Notes: a model not told the origin generated them from the sequence alone. DNA of 7,506 bases from an uncultured Sphingomonadales bacterium (GCA_937898525.1 CALCBC010000051.1:1-7506), one strand, 5' to 3'; counted from the first letter of the stretch, positions 1 to 5,988 are shown. Program-made: numbers and translations.

Positions 1-1278
1 TTCCTGCTGCTCGGCTACGGCGCGTACATGACCTTCTTCGATTTCTGCAAGAAGGCCTTCCCCGAGATCAGCGACCAGGCGATCAGCCGGATGGTCGCGG
101 GGATGGAAGCCGAGATCTTCCGCCCCGACGAGGAAGTGAAGCGGCTCGCGCGCCGCGCGGTCGAGCTCGGCGTCGACCACCACTTCACCGACGGAATGGA
201 CATCGACACCGTGCTCGCCGAGCTCGACGCCATCGGCAACTCGGGCAAGGCCTGGCTCGAAGAGCTCGAGGCCAGCCGCAACCCGTGGTTCAACGTCAGC
301 TCGGGCGACGGGTTCTATCATTACCACCGCAGCTGGAACGACGACCTCAGCCTGCCGTTCGCCGCGCTCCCCGGCTACATCGCCAAGATCAAGGCCGGCG
401 AGAACATCGAGCGGCCGACCGAGCAGCTGATCCGCGAGCGCGACCAGCTCGTCGCCGACTATCGCGAGCTGCTCGAGACCGACGAGGACCGGGCGACCTA
501 CGACCAGATGATCGAACTCGCCCACCGCGTTTTCCCCTACGTCGAAGGTCACAAGTTCTACTGCGAACACTGGTACACGAACCTGTTCTTCAACAAGATC
601 AGGGAGTTCGGTACCCTGCTGGCGGAACATGGCTTCTTCGGCCCCGAGGGCTGCGAGGAAGACGTGTTCCACCTTACCCAATACGAGCTCGAAAGCGCGA
701 TCATCGACCTCATGCTCGCCTGGGGCATCGGCAGCGAACCCCGCGGTCCGAAGCACTGGCCGGCCATCATCGCCGAGCGCAAGGCGGCGATCGCCGAATG
801 GGCCAGGCACCCGACCTCGCCCGCGCTGGGCGCGGTACCCGACGTGATCGACGACCCTGCTATCGTCATGCTGTGGGGCATCACCCGCGAGAACCTCGAC
901 CAGTGGCTCAACGCGGACAGCGAGGAGGAGACGAACGAGCTCAAGGGCTTCGCCGCCTGCTCGGGCGTGGTCGAAGGGACCGCGCGGGTGGTCAGGTCGG
1001 TCGAGGAGATCGGCCGCATCCAGCCCGGCGACGTGCTGGTCTGCCAGGTGACCAACCCGACCTGGAGCCCGATCTTCCAGAAGATCAGCGCCGCAGTCAG
1101 CGACATCGGCGGCTCGATGAGCCACATGGCGATCGTCGCCCGCGAGTATGGCCTCCCGGCGGTGGTCGGCACCGGCAAGGCGACCCAGCGGATCAGGGAC
1201 GGCCAGCGCATCCGCGTCGACGGCGGGCGCGGGGTGGTGACGATCCTCGACGAGGAACGGGTGCTGGAAGAGGCGTGA
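1..1278 (+). CDS. PEP-utilising phosphotransferase, large (phosphohistidine) subunit, 5' partial; phenylphosphate synthase alpha-like
   Basis: The frame is open from base 1 (FLLLGYGAYM...), so the ATG at 28 is internal and the true start lies upstream. 425 residues are visible. Residues about 325-420 form the PEP-utiliser mobile domain: a GDVLVCQVTNPTWSP segment, then GGSMSHMAIVAREYGLPAVVG, whose His375 (codon 1123-1125) matches the phosphorylated histidine of PEP synthase, PPDK and rifampin phosphotransferase. The preceding helical region contains a YVEGHKFYCEHW segment resembling the middle part of phenylphosphate synthase alpha and rifampin phosphotransferases. The protein ends right after the histidine domain, so the C-terminal TIM barrel that binds PEP/pyruvate in true PEP synthase is absent. 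The ATP-binding half is the next gene. By family knowledge such a pair splits ATP to AMP and Pi and phosphorylates a small acceptor; the acceptor here is unknown. Rather than phenol, it may be a ketone, an enol or bicarbonate. The family call is firm, the substrate is not. Confidence 0.88.
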   Translation, partial: FLLLGYGAYMTFFDFCKKAFPEISDQAISRMVAGMEAEIFRPDEEVKRLARRAVELGVDHHFTDGMDIDTVLAELDAIGNSGKAWLEELEASRNPWFNVSSGDGFYHYHRSWNDDLSLPFAALPGYIAKIKAGENIERPTEQLIRERDQLVADYRELLETDEDRATYDQMIELAHRVFPYVEGHKFYCEHWYTNLFFNKIREFGTLLAEHGFFGPEGCEEDVFHLTQYELESAIIDLMLAWGIGSEPRGPKHWPAIIAERKAAIAEWARHPTSPALGAVPDVIDDPAIVMLWGITRENLDQWLNADSEEETNELKGFAACSGVVEGTARVVRSVEEIGRIQPGDVLVCQVTNPTWSPIFQKISAAVSDIGGSMSHMAIVAREYGLPAVVGTGKATQRIRDGQRIRVDGGRGVVTILDEERVLEEA

Positions 1279-1298
1279 TGGGGATTCGCGTGAAAAAG

Positions 1299-1344
1299 CC
1301 TCTCCCGTTGGCCCAGCGGGCCAGCTTCGCTGCCAGGGGAGAGG
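1299..1344. repeat. Branched palindromic repeat element in the gene 1 - gene 2 spacer
   Basis: Outer arms CCTCTCCC (1299-1306) and GGGAGAGG (1337-1344) are perfect reverse complements. Inside are two further hairpins: GGCCC-AGC-GGGCC (1310-1322) and CAGC-TTC-GCTG (1322-1332, sharing a base with the first). A transcript could fold as one stem with two side loops. The composition resembles the other spacers in this window, so it is read as a REP-type intergenic repeat. No T-tract follows the right arm, so it is not a canonical terminator, though it could attenuate transcription or protect mRNA 3' ends. Confidence 0.65.
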
Positions 1345-1384
1345 GGAACGTTGCGCTGATTGCCGGCAGCCACCTCCCCCTGCC

Positions 1385-1406
1385 CCCCTCCCCCGAAGCG
1401 GAGGGG
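1385..1406 (+). promoter_or_regulatory. Hairpin enclosing the Shine-Dalgarno sequence of the ATP-binding subunit gene
   Basis: CCCCTCC (1385-1391) pairs perfectly with GGAGGGG (1400-1406) across an 8-base loop. An alternative pairing uses CTGCCCC (1380-1386) with GGGGCAG (1403-1409). The right arm is also the Shine-Dalgarno sequence, 5 bases before the ATG at 1412. The ribosome site of gene 2 therefore appears to be supplied by, and hidden in, a repeat-like hairpin. Pairing and spacing are visible; any control of translation is inferred. Confidence 0.55.
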
Positions 1407-1411
1407 CAGTG

Positions 1412-2443
1412 ATGGCAGTCGCCTGGTTCAAGGACATCGGCATCGCCGACCGCCCGACCGTCGGCGGCAAGGGCGGCTCGCTCGGCGAACTGACGCGTGC
1501 GGGCATCGCGGTGCCCCCGGGGTTCGTGGTGACGACCGGGGCGTTCGAGAGCTTCCTCGGAGCGATGGAGGCGCGCGAGCCGGTCCGGGCCAAGGTCGCG
1601 GCGCTCGCGCCCGACGACCTGCACGCCGTGACAAGGCTCTCCGAAGAGCTGCGCCGGCGGGTGATCGAGGAACCGATGCCCGAAGCCGTCGAGCGGGCAA
1701 TCCGCGGCGCCTACGCCGAGCTGTGCCCGGGCAACGAGCCGGTCGCGGTGCGCTCGTCGGCGACGACCGAGGACGCAGAGGACGCGAGCTTCGCGGGGCT
1801 GCAGGACACGTTCCTGTGGGTGACCAGCGAGCAGCAGATGGTCGAACGCGTCCGCGAGTGCTGGGGCAGCCTCTATTCGGTCGAGAGCATGACCTACCGC
1901 CTCAAGCACGGGTTGCCCGAGGACGGGGTGGCGATGGCCGTCGTCGTGCAGCGGATGGTCGACGCGATGTGCGCCGGGGTCATGTTTACCCGCAGCCCGA
2001 CCACCGGCGACAAGTCGGTAATCGTGGTCGAGGGCGCCTGGGGCCTCGGCAGCGCGGTCGTCTCGGGCGAGGTCACTCCCGACCGCTGGGTGATCGGCAA
2101 GATCACCGGCGAGATCTCGGTGCGCGACATCTCCGACAAGCACGCGCGGCAGGTCCCGGCGCCGGGCGGCGGGATCCACGAAGTCGAGAACGAGGCGGTG
2201 ATAGCCACCCAGCCGTGCCTGACCGACGAACAGCTGATGGCGCTGCGCGAGGTCGGACGGAAGGTCGAGCGCCACTACGGCCGGCCGCAGGATATCGAGT
2301 GGGCGATCGACGAGAGCGGTAACCTGTTCCTGCTGCAAAGCCGGCCCGAGACCGTGTGGTCGGCGAGAGATGCCGCGCCGGTGGCGGAAAAGAAGGACAA
2401 CGCGCTCGCCCACGTGATGAACATCTTCGGGGGCCGCAAGTGA
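1412..2443 (+). CDS. PEP/pyruvate-binding-type ATP-grasp subunit (phenylphosphate synthase beta-like)
   Basis: 343 residues, equivalent to only the N-terminal nucleotide-binding domain of PEP synthase. Motifs in order: GGKGGSLGELTRAGIAVPPG near the start, as in the PEP synthase glycine/lysine loop; VAVRSSATTEDAEDASFAG (about residues 111-129), the Arg-containing ATP phosphate site; a VVQRMV...AGVMFT segment near residues 180-193; and EWAIDESGNLFLLQSRPETVW near residues 296-316, carrying the C-terminal acidic ATP/metal ligands. It should bind ATP and transfer the beta-phosphate to the histidine of the subunit encoded upstream. A stand-alone ATP-grasp protein beside a separate phosphohistidine protein is the phenylphosphate synthase arrangement. 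ATG 1412 was chosen for its GGAGGGG 5 bases upstream; an in-frame GTG at 1409 is less well spaced. The gene ends in a GTGA overlap with the biotin carrier gene, implying translational coupling. Confidence 0.9.
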   Translation: MAVAWFKDIGIADRPTVGGKGGSLGELTRAGIAVPPGFVVTTGAFESFLGAMEAREPVRAKVAALAPDDLHAVTRLSEELRRRVIEEPMPEAVERAIRGAYAELCPGNEPVAVRSSATTEDAEDASFAGLQDTFLWVTSEQQMVERVRECWGSLYSVESMTYRLKHGLPEDGVAMAVVVQRMVDAMCAGVMFTRSPTTGDKSVIVVEGAWGLGSAVVSGEVTPDRWVIGKITGEISVRDISDKHARQVPAPGGGIHEVENEAVIATQPCLTDEQLMALREVGRKVERHYGRPQDIEWAIDESGNLFLLQSRPETVWSARDAAPVAEKKDNALAHVMNIFGGRK

Positions 2444-2916
2444 GCCTGACGGCGCGCGACATCGCCGAGATTGCCAGACTGCTCGATTCCTCCCACTTCT
2501 CGTCGCTCGACCTGCAGATGGGCGAGTTCCGCCTGCGCATCCGGCGCGACGGGGGCTGGACCGGAGGCGGTGCGGATGAAGCCGACGACGAGCCGGCGAC
2601 AGCGACCTCACGCGCACCTGCGCCGGCCGAGGCGCCGCCGCTCGGGCAGGAGGCGGGTGCGGCCAAGGTGGGCGAAGTCGACGTCGCCGCCCCGCTGCTC
2701 GGCAACTTCTACGTCGCGCCGCGGCCCGGCGACCCGCCGTTCGTCGAGCCGGGCGACACGGTCGACGAGGACACGACGATCGGCATCATCGAGGTGATGA
2801 AGCTGATGAACCCGATCCGCGCCGGAGTGAGCGGGACGGTGGTGGCAATCCTCGCGGCCAACGGCAGCGCCGTCGAGGAAGGGCAGCCGCTGGTGCGCGT
2901 GCGGGTGAAGGATTGA
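2440..2916 (+). CDS. AccB-type biotin carboxyl carrier protein
   Basis: 158 residues from a GTG start that overlaps the previous stop codon (GTGA, 2440-2443). The reading frame is open further upstream, but AccB similarity begins immediately after this GTG. Residues 7-34 form an AccB-like N-terminal helix-strand (DIAEIARLLDSS... to FRLRIRR). Residues about 36-75 are an Ala/Pro/Asp/Glu-rich flexible linker. Residues about 80-158 are the biotinyl domain, with AAPLLGNFYVAPRPGDPPFV (including the AccB-type thumb region), the biotinylation motif EVMKLMN with target Lys121 (codon 2800-2802), and a SGTVVAIL strand. The usual motif is A/V-M-K-M/L, so this is competent. It carries carboxybiotin between a biotin carboxylase and a carboxyltransferase. 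The next gene encodes a carboxyltransferase, but no biotin carboxylase is in the window. Calling it the housekeeping accB would be unsafe because the neighbours are not fatty-acid genes. Confidence 0.9.
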   Translation: MSLTARDIAEIARLLDSSHFSSLDLQMGEFRLRIRRDGGWTGGGADEADDEPATATSRAPAPAEAPPLGQEAGAAKVGEVDVAAPLLGNFYVAPRPGDPPFVEPGDTVDEDTTIGIIEVMKLMNPIRAGVSGTVVAILAANGSAVEEGQPLVRVRVKD

Positions 2917-2944
2917 GATGAGCGCTGACGAGCTTTCCTTGCAT

Positions 2945-3053
2945 CTCCCCTCCCCGGCGGGGAGGGGCCAGGGGTGGGAGAGCGCGGCACAGCCGCGCGT
3001 CGACGCCAGCGCCGAACACCCCCACCCCGCCCTCCCCCTCAAGGGGGAGGGGG
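2945..3053. repeat. REPIN-like composite palindrome between biotin carrier and carboxyltransferase genes
   Basis: The unit is roughly mirror-symmetric. On the left, CCCCTCCCC (2947-2955) pairs with GGGGAGGGG (2959-2967) over a 3-base loop, followed by GGGGTGGG (2971-2978). On the right, CCCACCCC (3021-3028, the exact reverse complement of GGGGTGGG) is followed by the stem CCCTCCCCCT (3030-3039) / AGGGGGAGGG (3042-3051). The centre holds GCGCGGC-ACA-GCCGCGC (2982-2998) and the 10-bp palindrome GCGTCGACGC (2997-3006). Two inverted hairpin ends around a short spacer is how REP doublets (REPINs) are built. Both hairpins lack a trailing T-run, so they are not standard terminators. Confidence 0.75.
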
Positions 3054-3063
3054 TTGAGACCCC

Positions 3064-3068
3064 AGGGG
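3064..3068 (+). promoter_or_regulatory. Ribosome binding site deciding the carboxyltransferase start
   Basis: AGGGG lies 6 bases before GTG 3075. This is ordinary spacing, and the GTG sits just before the conserved IVETSLRDGNQ motif. The in-frame TTG codons at 3054 and 3069 have worse spacing, and 3054 would fall at the edge of the repeat hairpin. Confidence 0.6.
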
Positions 3069-3074
3069 TTGCCT

Positions 3075-4535
3075 GTGGCTGACATCCAGATCGTCGAGAC
3101 CAGCCTGCGCGACGGCAACCAGTGCTTGTGGGGCGCGCTCGGGATCGATACCGCGAAGACGCTGACGATCGCCCCGGTGATGGAGCGCGCCGGTTATCGC
3201 GCGATCGACTTCACCACCTCGACCCACATGGGCGTCGCGGTGCGCTACAAGCAGGAGGATCCGTGGGAGCGGATCCGGGCAATGGCGGAAATCTGCCGCA
3301 ACACGCCGCTGCAGTTCCTCTCGACCGGCTTCCGCTTCATCGCCTGGGAGACCGCGAGCCCCGAGTTCATGGAACTCGCCTTCCGCACCCTCGCCCGCAA
3401 CGGCATCCGCCGGTTCGCGCTGGCCGACCCGATGAACGACGCGGCCTCGAACGTCGAGGTGGCGAAGCTGGTCAAGCGCGCGGGCGGCGAGCAGGTCGTG
3501 GGCGCGCTGGTCTACACGATAAGCCCGATCCACGACGACGCACACTATGCCGAGGCGGCGCGGATCATGGCGGCGAGCAGCGACATCGACGCGCTCTACA
3601 TCAAGGACCCGGGCGGGCTGCTGACCGCGCGGCGGGCGCGCACGCTGATCCCGGCGATCCTCGCCGAGATCGGCGACAAGCCGCTGGAATTGCACAATCA
3701 CTGCACGATCGGGCTCGCCGAGCCGGCCTGTCTCGAGGCGGCCGAGCTCGGCGTCGCGGCGGTGCAATGCGCGAGCGGCGGCGCGGCCGACGGCACTTCG
3801 AACCCGCCGATCCAGCGGATGATCCACAACCTGCGCGCGCTCGGCCACACCGTGGACGTCGACGACGAGGCGGTGGCCGAAGTGGCACGCTACTTCACCG
3901 CGCTGGCCGAAGCCGAAGGGCTGCCGACCGGGCACCCGATGGCGTTCGACGCCGCCTACCTGCAGCACCAGCTCCCCGGGGGCATGGTCGGGACGATGCG
4001 GCGGCACCTGGCCGACCACGGCGTACCCCACCTCGAAGACGCGGTGATCGAGGAAATGGGCCGCGTGCGGCAGGAGCTCGGCTGGCCGATCGTGATGACC
4101 CCCTTTGCGCAGATGCTGCAGACCCAGGCGATGCTCAACGTCACCGGCAAGGAGCGCTACGCGGTGATCCCCGACGAGATCATCCGCTACGCGATCGGCC
4201 GCTTCGGCCGACCCAACGTGCCGATCGAGCCCGAGGTGATGGACCGGATCATGGCCAACCCGCGTACGAAGGAACTGCAGGCCGAACCGGGCATGGCCGA
4301 GCTGTCCGAACTCCGCAAACGGATCGGGGCGAACCTGTCCGACGAGGAGTTCCTGCTGCGCGCGACGATGCCGGCGAACCTCGTCGACGCGATGCAGGCG
4401 GCGGGGCCGGCGGAGCGGCACTACGATCCGTCGACCGTGCCGGTGATGAACCTTCTGCGCGAGGTGCTGAAGCGCACCGACGTGACCCAGGTCACCGTCG
4501 AGAAGGCGGGTTTCAAGCTGGAGGTGACGGCATGA
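3075..4535 (+). CDS. Biotin-dependent carboxyltransferase of the pyruvate carboxylase / OadA / transcarboxylase 5S type
   Basis: 486 residues. The HMGL-like TIM barrel (about 4-270) has the metal and active-site signature of carboxybiotin:2-oxoacid carboxyltransferases: Asp13 in TSLRDGNQ, Lys177 in LYIKDPGG (matching the carbamylated lysine) and His207-Asn-His209 in LELHNHC. Residues about 285-420 match the PYC/OADA C-terminal domain (HQLPGGMVGTMRR, TPFAQMLQTQAMLNV, ERYAVIPDEI). No biotinyl domain follows, so the separate carrier gene upstream probably serves it. The family moves CO2 between carboxybiotin and pyruvate/oxaloacetate; this member's acceptor is unproven. The active-site stretch reads CASGGAADGTSNPP, and whether it departs from pyruvate carboxylases needs alignment. 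The last 26 residues form a helix-strand tail resembling the N-terminus of the biotin carrier (see findings). The start is GTG 3075. The stop overlaps the next gene's ATG (ATGA). Confidence 0.87.
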   Translation: MADIQIVETSLRDGNQCLWGALGIDTAKTLTIAPVMERAGYRAIDFTTSTHMGVAVRYKQEDPWERIRAMAEICRNTPLQFLSTGFRFIAWETASPEFMELAFRTLARNGIRRFALADPMNDAASNVEVAKLVKRAGGEQVVGALVYTISPIHDDAHYAEAARIMAASSDIDALYIKDPGGLLTARRARTLIPAILAEIGDKPLELHNHCTIGLAEPACLEAAELGVAAVQCASGGAADGTSNPPIQRMIHNLRALGHTVDVDDEAVAEVARYFTALAEAEGLPTGHPMAFDAAYLQHQLPGGMVGTMRRHLADHGVPHLEDAVIEEMGRVRQELGWPIVMTPFAQMLQTQAMLNVTGKERYAVIPDEIIRYAIGRFGRPNVPIEPEVMDRIMANPRTKELQAEPGMAELSELRKRIGANLSDEEFLLRATMPANLVDAMQAAGPAERHYDPSTVPVMNLLREVLKRTDVTQVTVEKAGFKLEVTA

Positions 4536-5362
4536 CGCTCGAACGCAAGCCGAAAGGCTTCATGTTCGACCTCGACGGCACGCTGATCCTCAGCGACCGC
4601 AAGCTCGGCGGCTACACGGCGATTCCCGGCGCGGCCGAGGCGCTGGCCGAGCTGGACTCGCGCGGCATCCCCTGGATCGCCATGACCAACGGCAGCGCTT
4701 ACGCGGCGAGCGTGCAGGCGCCGCGGCTGCGTGCGGTCGGTCTGCCGGTGCCCGACGAACGGCTGTTCACGCCGAACAGCGTCGCCGGCCGGGCAATGGT
4801 CGAGCGCGGGTACCGGCGTGTGCTGGTACTCGGCACGCAAGGCGTGGCCGACGCGCTGGCCGAGATGGGCGTGCCCTGCGTGCTACCCGAAGATGAAGGC
4901 GCACACGAGGCCGACGCGGTTTACGCCGCCTGGCATCCCGAGTGCTCGATGCCGCACATCCACCTCGCCTGCGAACGCGTGCTCGACGGCGCGGCATTCC
5001 TGACCGCGTCGGACGTGCCGTTCTTCGCAACCAGGGAAGGTCGTTCGTTCGGCTACTCGTGCGCGATCAACGGCGCGGTGGCGCGGGTCACCGGCGTCGA
5101 GCCCGAGCCCTGCGGCAAGCCGAGTGCGCTGGCCCTGCGGCTGATCGCCGAACAGCTCGGCCTCGCCGAGGAAGACGTCGGCGTGGTCGGCGACGACGCG
5201 GTGGCCGAAATGCAGATGGCCCGCGCCGGCGGCGCGATCGGCATCGCTGTCGCCAGCGGCTCGACCAGCCGGGACCAGTGGGCCACGCAGCCCGAGTCCC
5301 GCGCTCCGCACGTGGTGATCGACAGCGTAGAGGATTTGCTGGCAGCGCTCGATATCGGCTAG
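4532..5362 (+). CDS. HAD-superfamily hydrolase, class IIA (NagD-like phosphatase)
   Basis: 276 residues, a usual length for NagD/AraL-type phosphatases. Motif I is FDLDGT (nucleophile Asp13, acid/base Asp15). Motif II is MTNGS (Thr52-Asn53). Motif III is Lys196 in PCGKPSALAL. Motif IV is VVGDDAVAEM, with Asp221-Asp222. The segment between motifs II and III is the large C2 cap that sets substrate choice. In NagD relatives the acid five residues after the GD aspartate is usually Asp; here it is Glu226, a conservative change. The protein should be a cytoplasmic Mg-dependent phosphate monoester hydrolase. GGAGGTGA lies just upstream of the ATG, which overlaps the carboxyltransferase stop by 4 bp, so the two are probably co-translated. 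Because the cluster begins with a phosphotransferase pair, it may hydrolyse a phosphorylated intermediate or dead-end product; that is inference. Substrate unknown. Confidence 0.88.
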   Translation: MTLERKPKGFMFDLDGTLILSDRKLGGYTAIPGAAEALAELDSRGIPWIAMTNGSAYAASVQAPRLRAVGLPVPDERLFTPNSVAGRAMVERGYRRVLVLGTQGVADALAEMGVPCVLPEDEGAHEADAVYAAWHPECSMPHIHLACERVLDGAAFLTASDVPFFATREGRSFGYSCAINGAVARVTGVEPEPCGKPSALALRLIAEQLGLAEEDVGVVGDDAVAEMQMARAGGAIGIAVASGSTSRDQWATQPESRAPHVVIDSVEDLLAALDIG

Positions 5363-5371
5363 AGGTTTCGC

Positions 5372-5797
5372 ATGAAACTCGGCCGCCTCAACCATGTCGG
5401 CGTCGCCGTGCCGGACATCGAGGCCGCGATCGCCTTCTGGCGCGACACGATGGGTGCGACCATCATCACCGAGCCGTTCGACATGCCCGCGCAAGGCGTG
5501 CGGGTGTGCTTCGTCGATACGCCGAACGCGGGCACGCAGATCGAGTTGCTCGCGCCGCTCGGTGCGGACTCGCCGATCGCCGCGTTCCTCGAGCGCAACC
5601 CGCTCGGCGGACAACATCACCTGGCGTTCGAGGTGCCCGACATCGCCGCGGCGCGCGCCGAGTTCGAGGCCTCGGGCAAGCGCGTGCTCGGCCCGACGCG
5701 GATAGGGGCGCACGGGACGCCGGTGTTCTTCGTCCACCCGAAGGACATGGCGGGGGTGCTGACCGAGATCATGGAGACGCCGGGCGGCAGGCACTGA
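5372..5797 (+). CDS. mce: Methylmalonyl-CoA epimerase (VOC superfamily)
   Basis: 141 residues, the normal length for bacterial epimerases, made of two glyoxalase/VOC beta-alpha-beta-beta-beta units. It interconverts (S)- and (R)-methylmalonyl-CoA. Recognisable stretches are LNHVGVAVPDIEAAIAFW (metal ligand His8), TQIELLAPLGADSPIAAFLE (Gln56/Glu58 region), GGQHHLAFEVPDI (His82/His83) and a C-terminal GAHGTPVFFVHPKDMAGVLT followed by Glu132, matching the His/acid metal site and catalytic glutamates of the family. The order and motifs fit methylmalonyl-CoA epimerase better than generic glyoxalase I, and the mutase downstream supports it. AGAGGT (5361-5366) overlaps the preceding stop codon, and only 9 bases separate it from the HAD gene, so it is in the same transcription unit. 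The stop codon's last base is the first base of the long inverted-repeat element. Confidence 0.93.
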   Translation: MKLGRLNHVGVAVPDIEAAIAFWRDTMGATIITEPFDMPAQGVRVCFVDTPNAGTQIELLAPLGADSPIAAFLERNPLGGQHHLAFEVPDIAAARAEFEASGKRVLGPTRIGAHGTPVFFVHPKDMAGVLTEIMETPGGRH

Positions 5798-5975
5798 ACC
5801 CTTCTCCCGCTGGCGGGAGAAGGATACGCAGACTTGGGTTCGCGAAGCGGGCCCTAGTCGGAGTTGGATGAGGGCTCCCGCGGCCTTCGAGAAGGGAGGA
5901 GCCCTCCTCCAAGCTACGCTAACCACCTCCGGTGGTAAGCTTCGCTATCCTTCTCCCGCCAGCGGGAGAAGGGTT
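5797..5975. repeat. 179-bp MITE/REPIN-like element with perfect 30-bp terminal inverted repeats
   Basis: Bases 5797-5826 and 5946-5975 are exact reverse complements over 30 bp. Each end is itself a hairpin: CCTTCTCCCGC (5800-5810) / GCGGGAGAAGG (5813-5823) on the left, and the same arms at 5949-5959 / 5962-5972 on the right. Inside are a 9-bp stem GAGGGCTCC (5870-5878) / GGAGCCCTC (5898-5906) enclosing CCTTC-GA-GAAGG (5884-5895), and ACCACC-TCC-GGTGGT (5922-5936). The last is flanked by the near-direct repeats AAGCTACGCT (5911-5920) and AAGCTTCGCT (5937-5946). No transposase-like reading frame fits inside. It fills the epimerase-mutase spacer, ending 3 bases before the mutase Shine-Dalgarno. 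No clear promoter is seen in the spacer. Confidence 0.85.
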
Positions 5976-5988
5976 GTAGGGAGTGTGC

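Noticed and set aside
28..30. ATG as the start of gene 1
   Set aside because: The frame stays open and protein-like back to base 1, no Shine-Dalgarno is present, and the family's large subunit is longer.
2356..2439. Upstream extension of the biotin carrier gene
   Set aside because: The extra residues are a shadow of gene 2's C-terminus. AccB similarity starts at GTG 2440, which forms a typical 4-bp overlap.
1193..2617. Long minus-strand open frame (474 codons) opposite genes 1-3
   Set aside because: It is low-complexity Arg/Ala/His-rich translation with no recognisable motif, opposite well-supported genes. It is an artefact of high GC codon bias.
2918..3082. A 54-codon small protein gene
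   Set aside because: Most of its coding sequence is the palindromic repeat, so a conserved product is unlikely. The start region is kept as a finding.
3039..4421. Long minus-strand open frame (460 codons) opposite the carboxyltransferase
   Set aside because: Same GC-driven antisense pattern; the + strand protein has clear catalytic motifs throughout.
3122..4531. Upstream extension of the HAD gene frame through the carboxyltransferase (746 codons in total)
   Set aside because: The translation before 4532 is Arg-rich shadow sequence. HAD similarity begins at ATG 4532, which has its own Shine-Dalgarno.
5800..5823. Rho-independent terminator after the epimerase gene
   Set aside because: The hairpin is strong, but no T-run follows (ATACGC), and the same sequence recurs inverted 149 bp away as part of a repeat.
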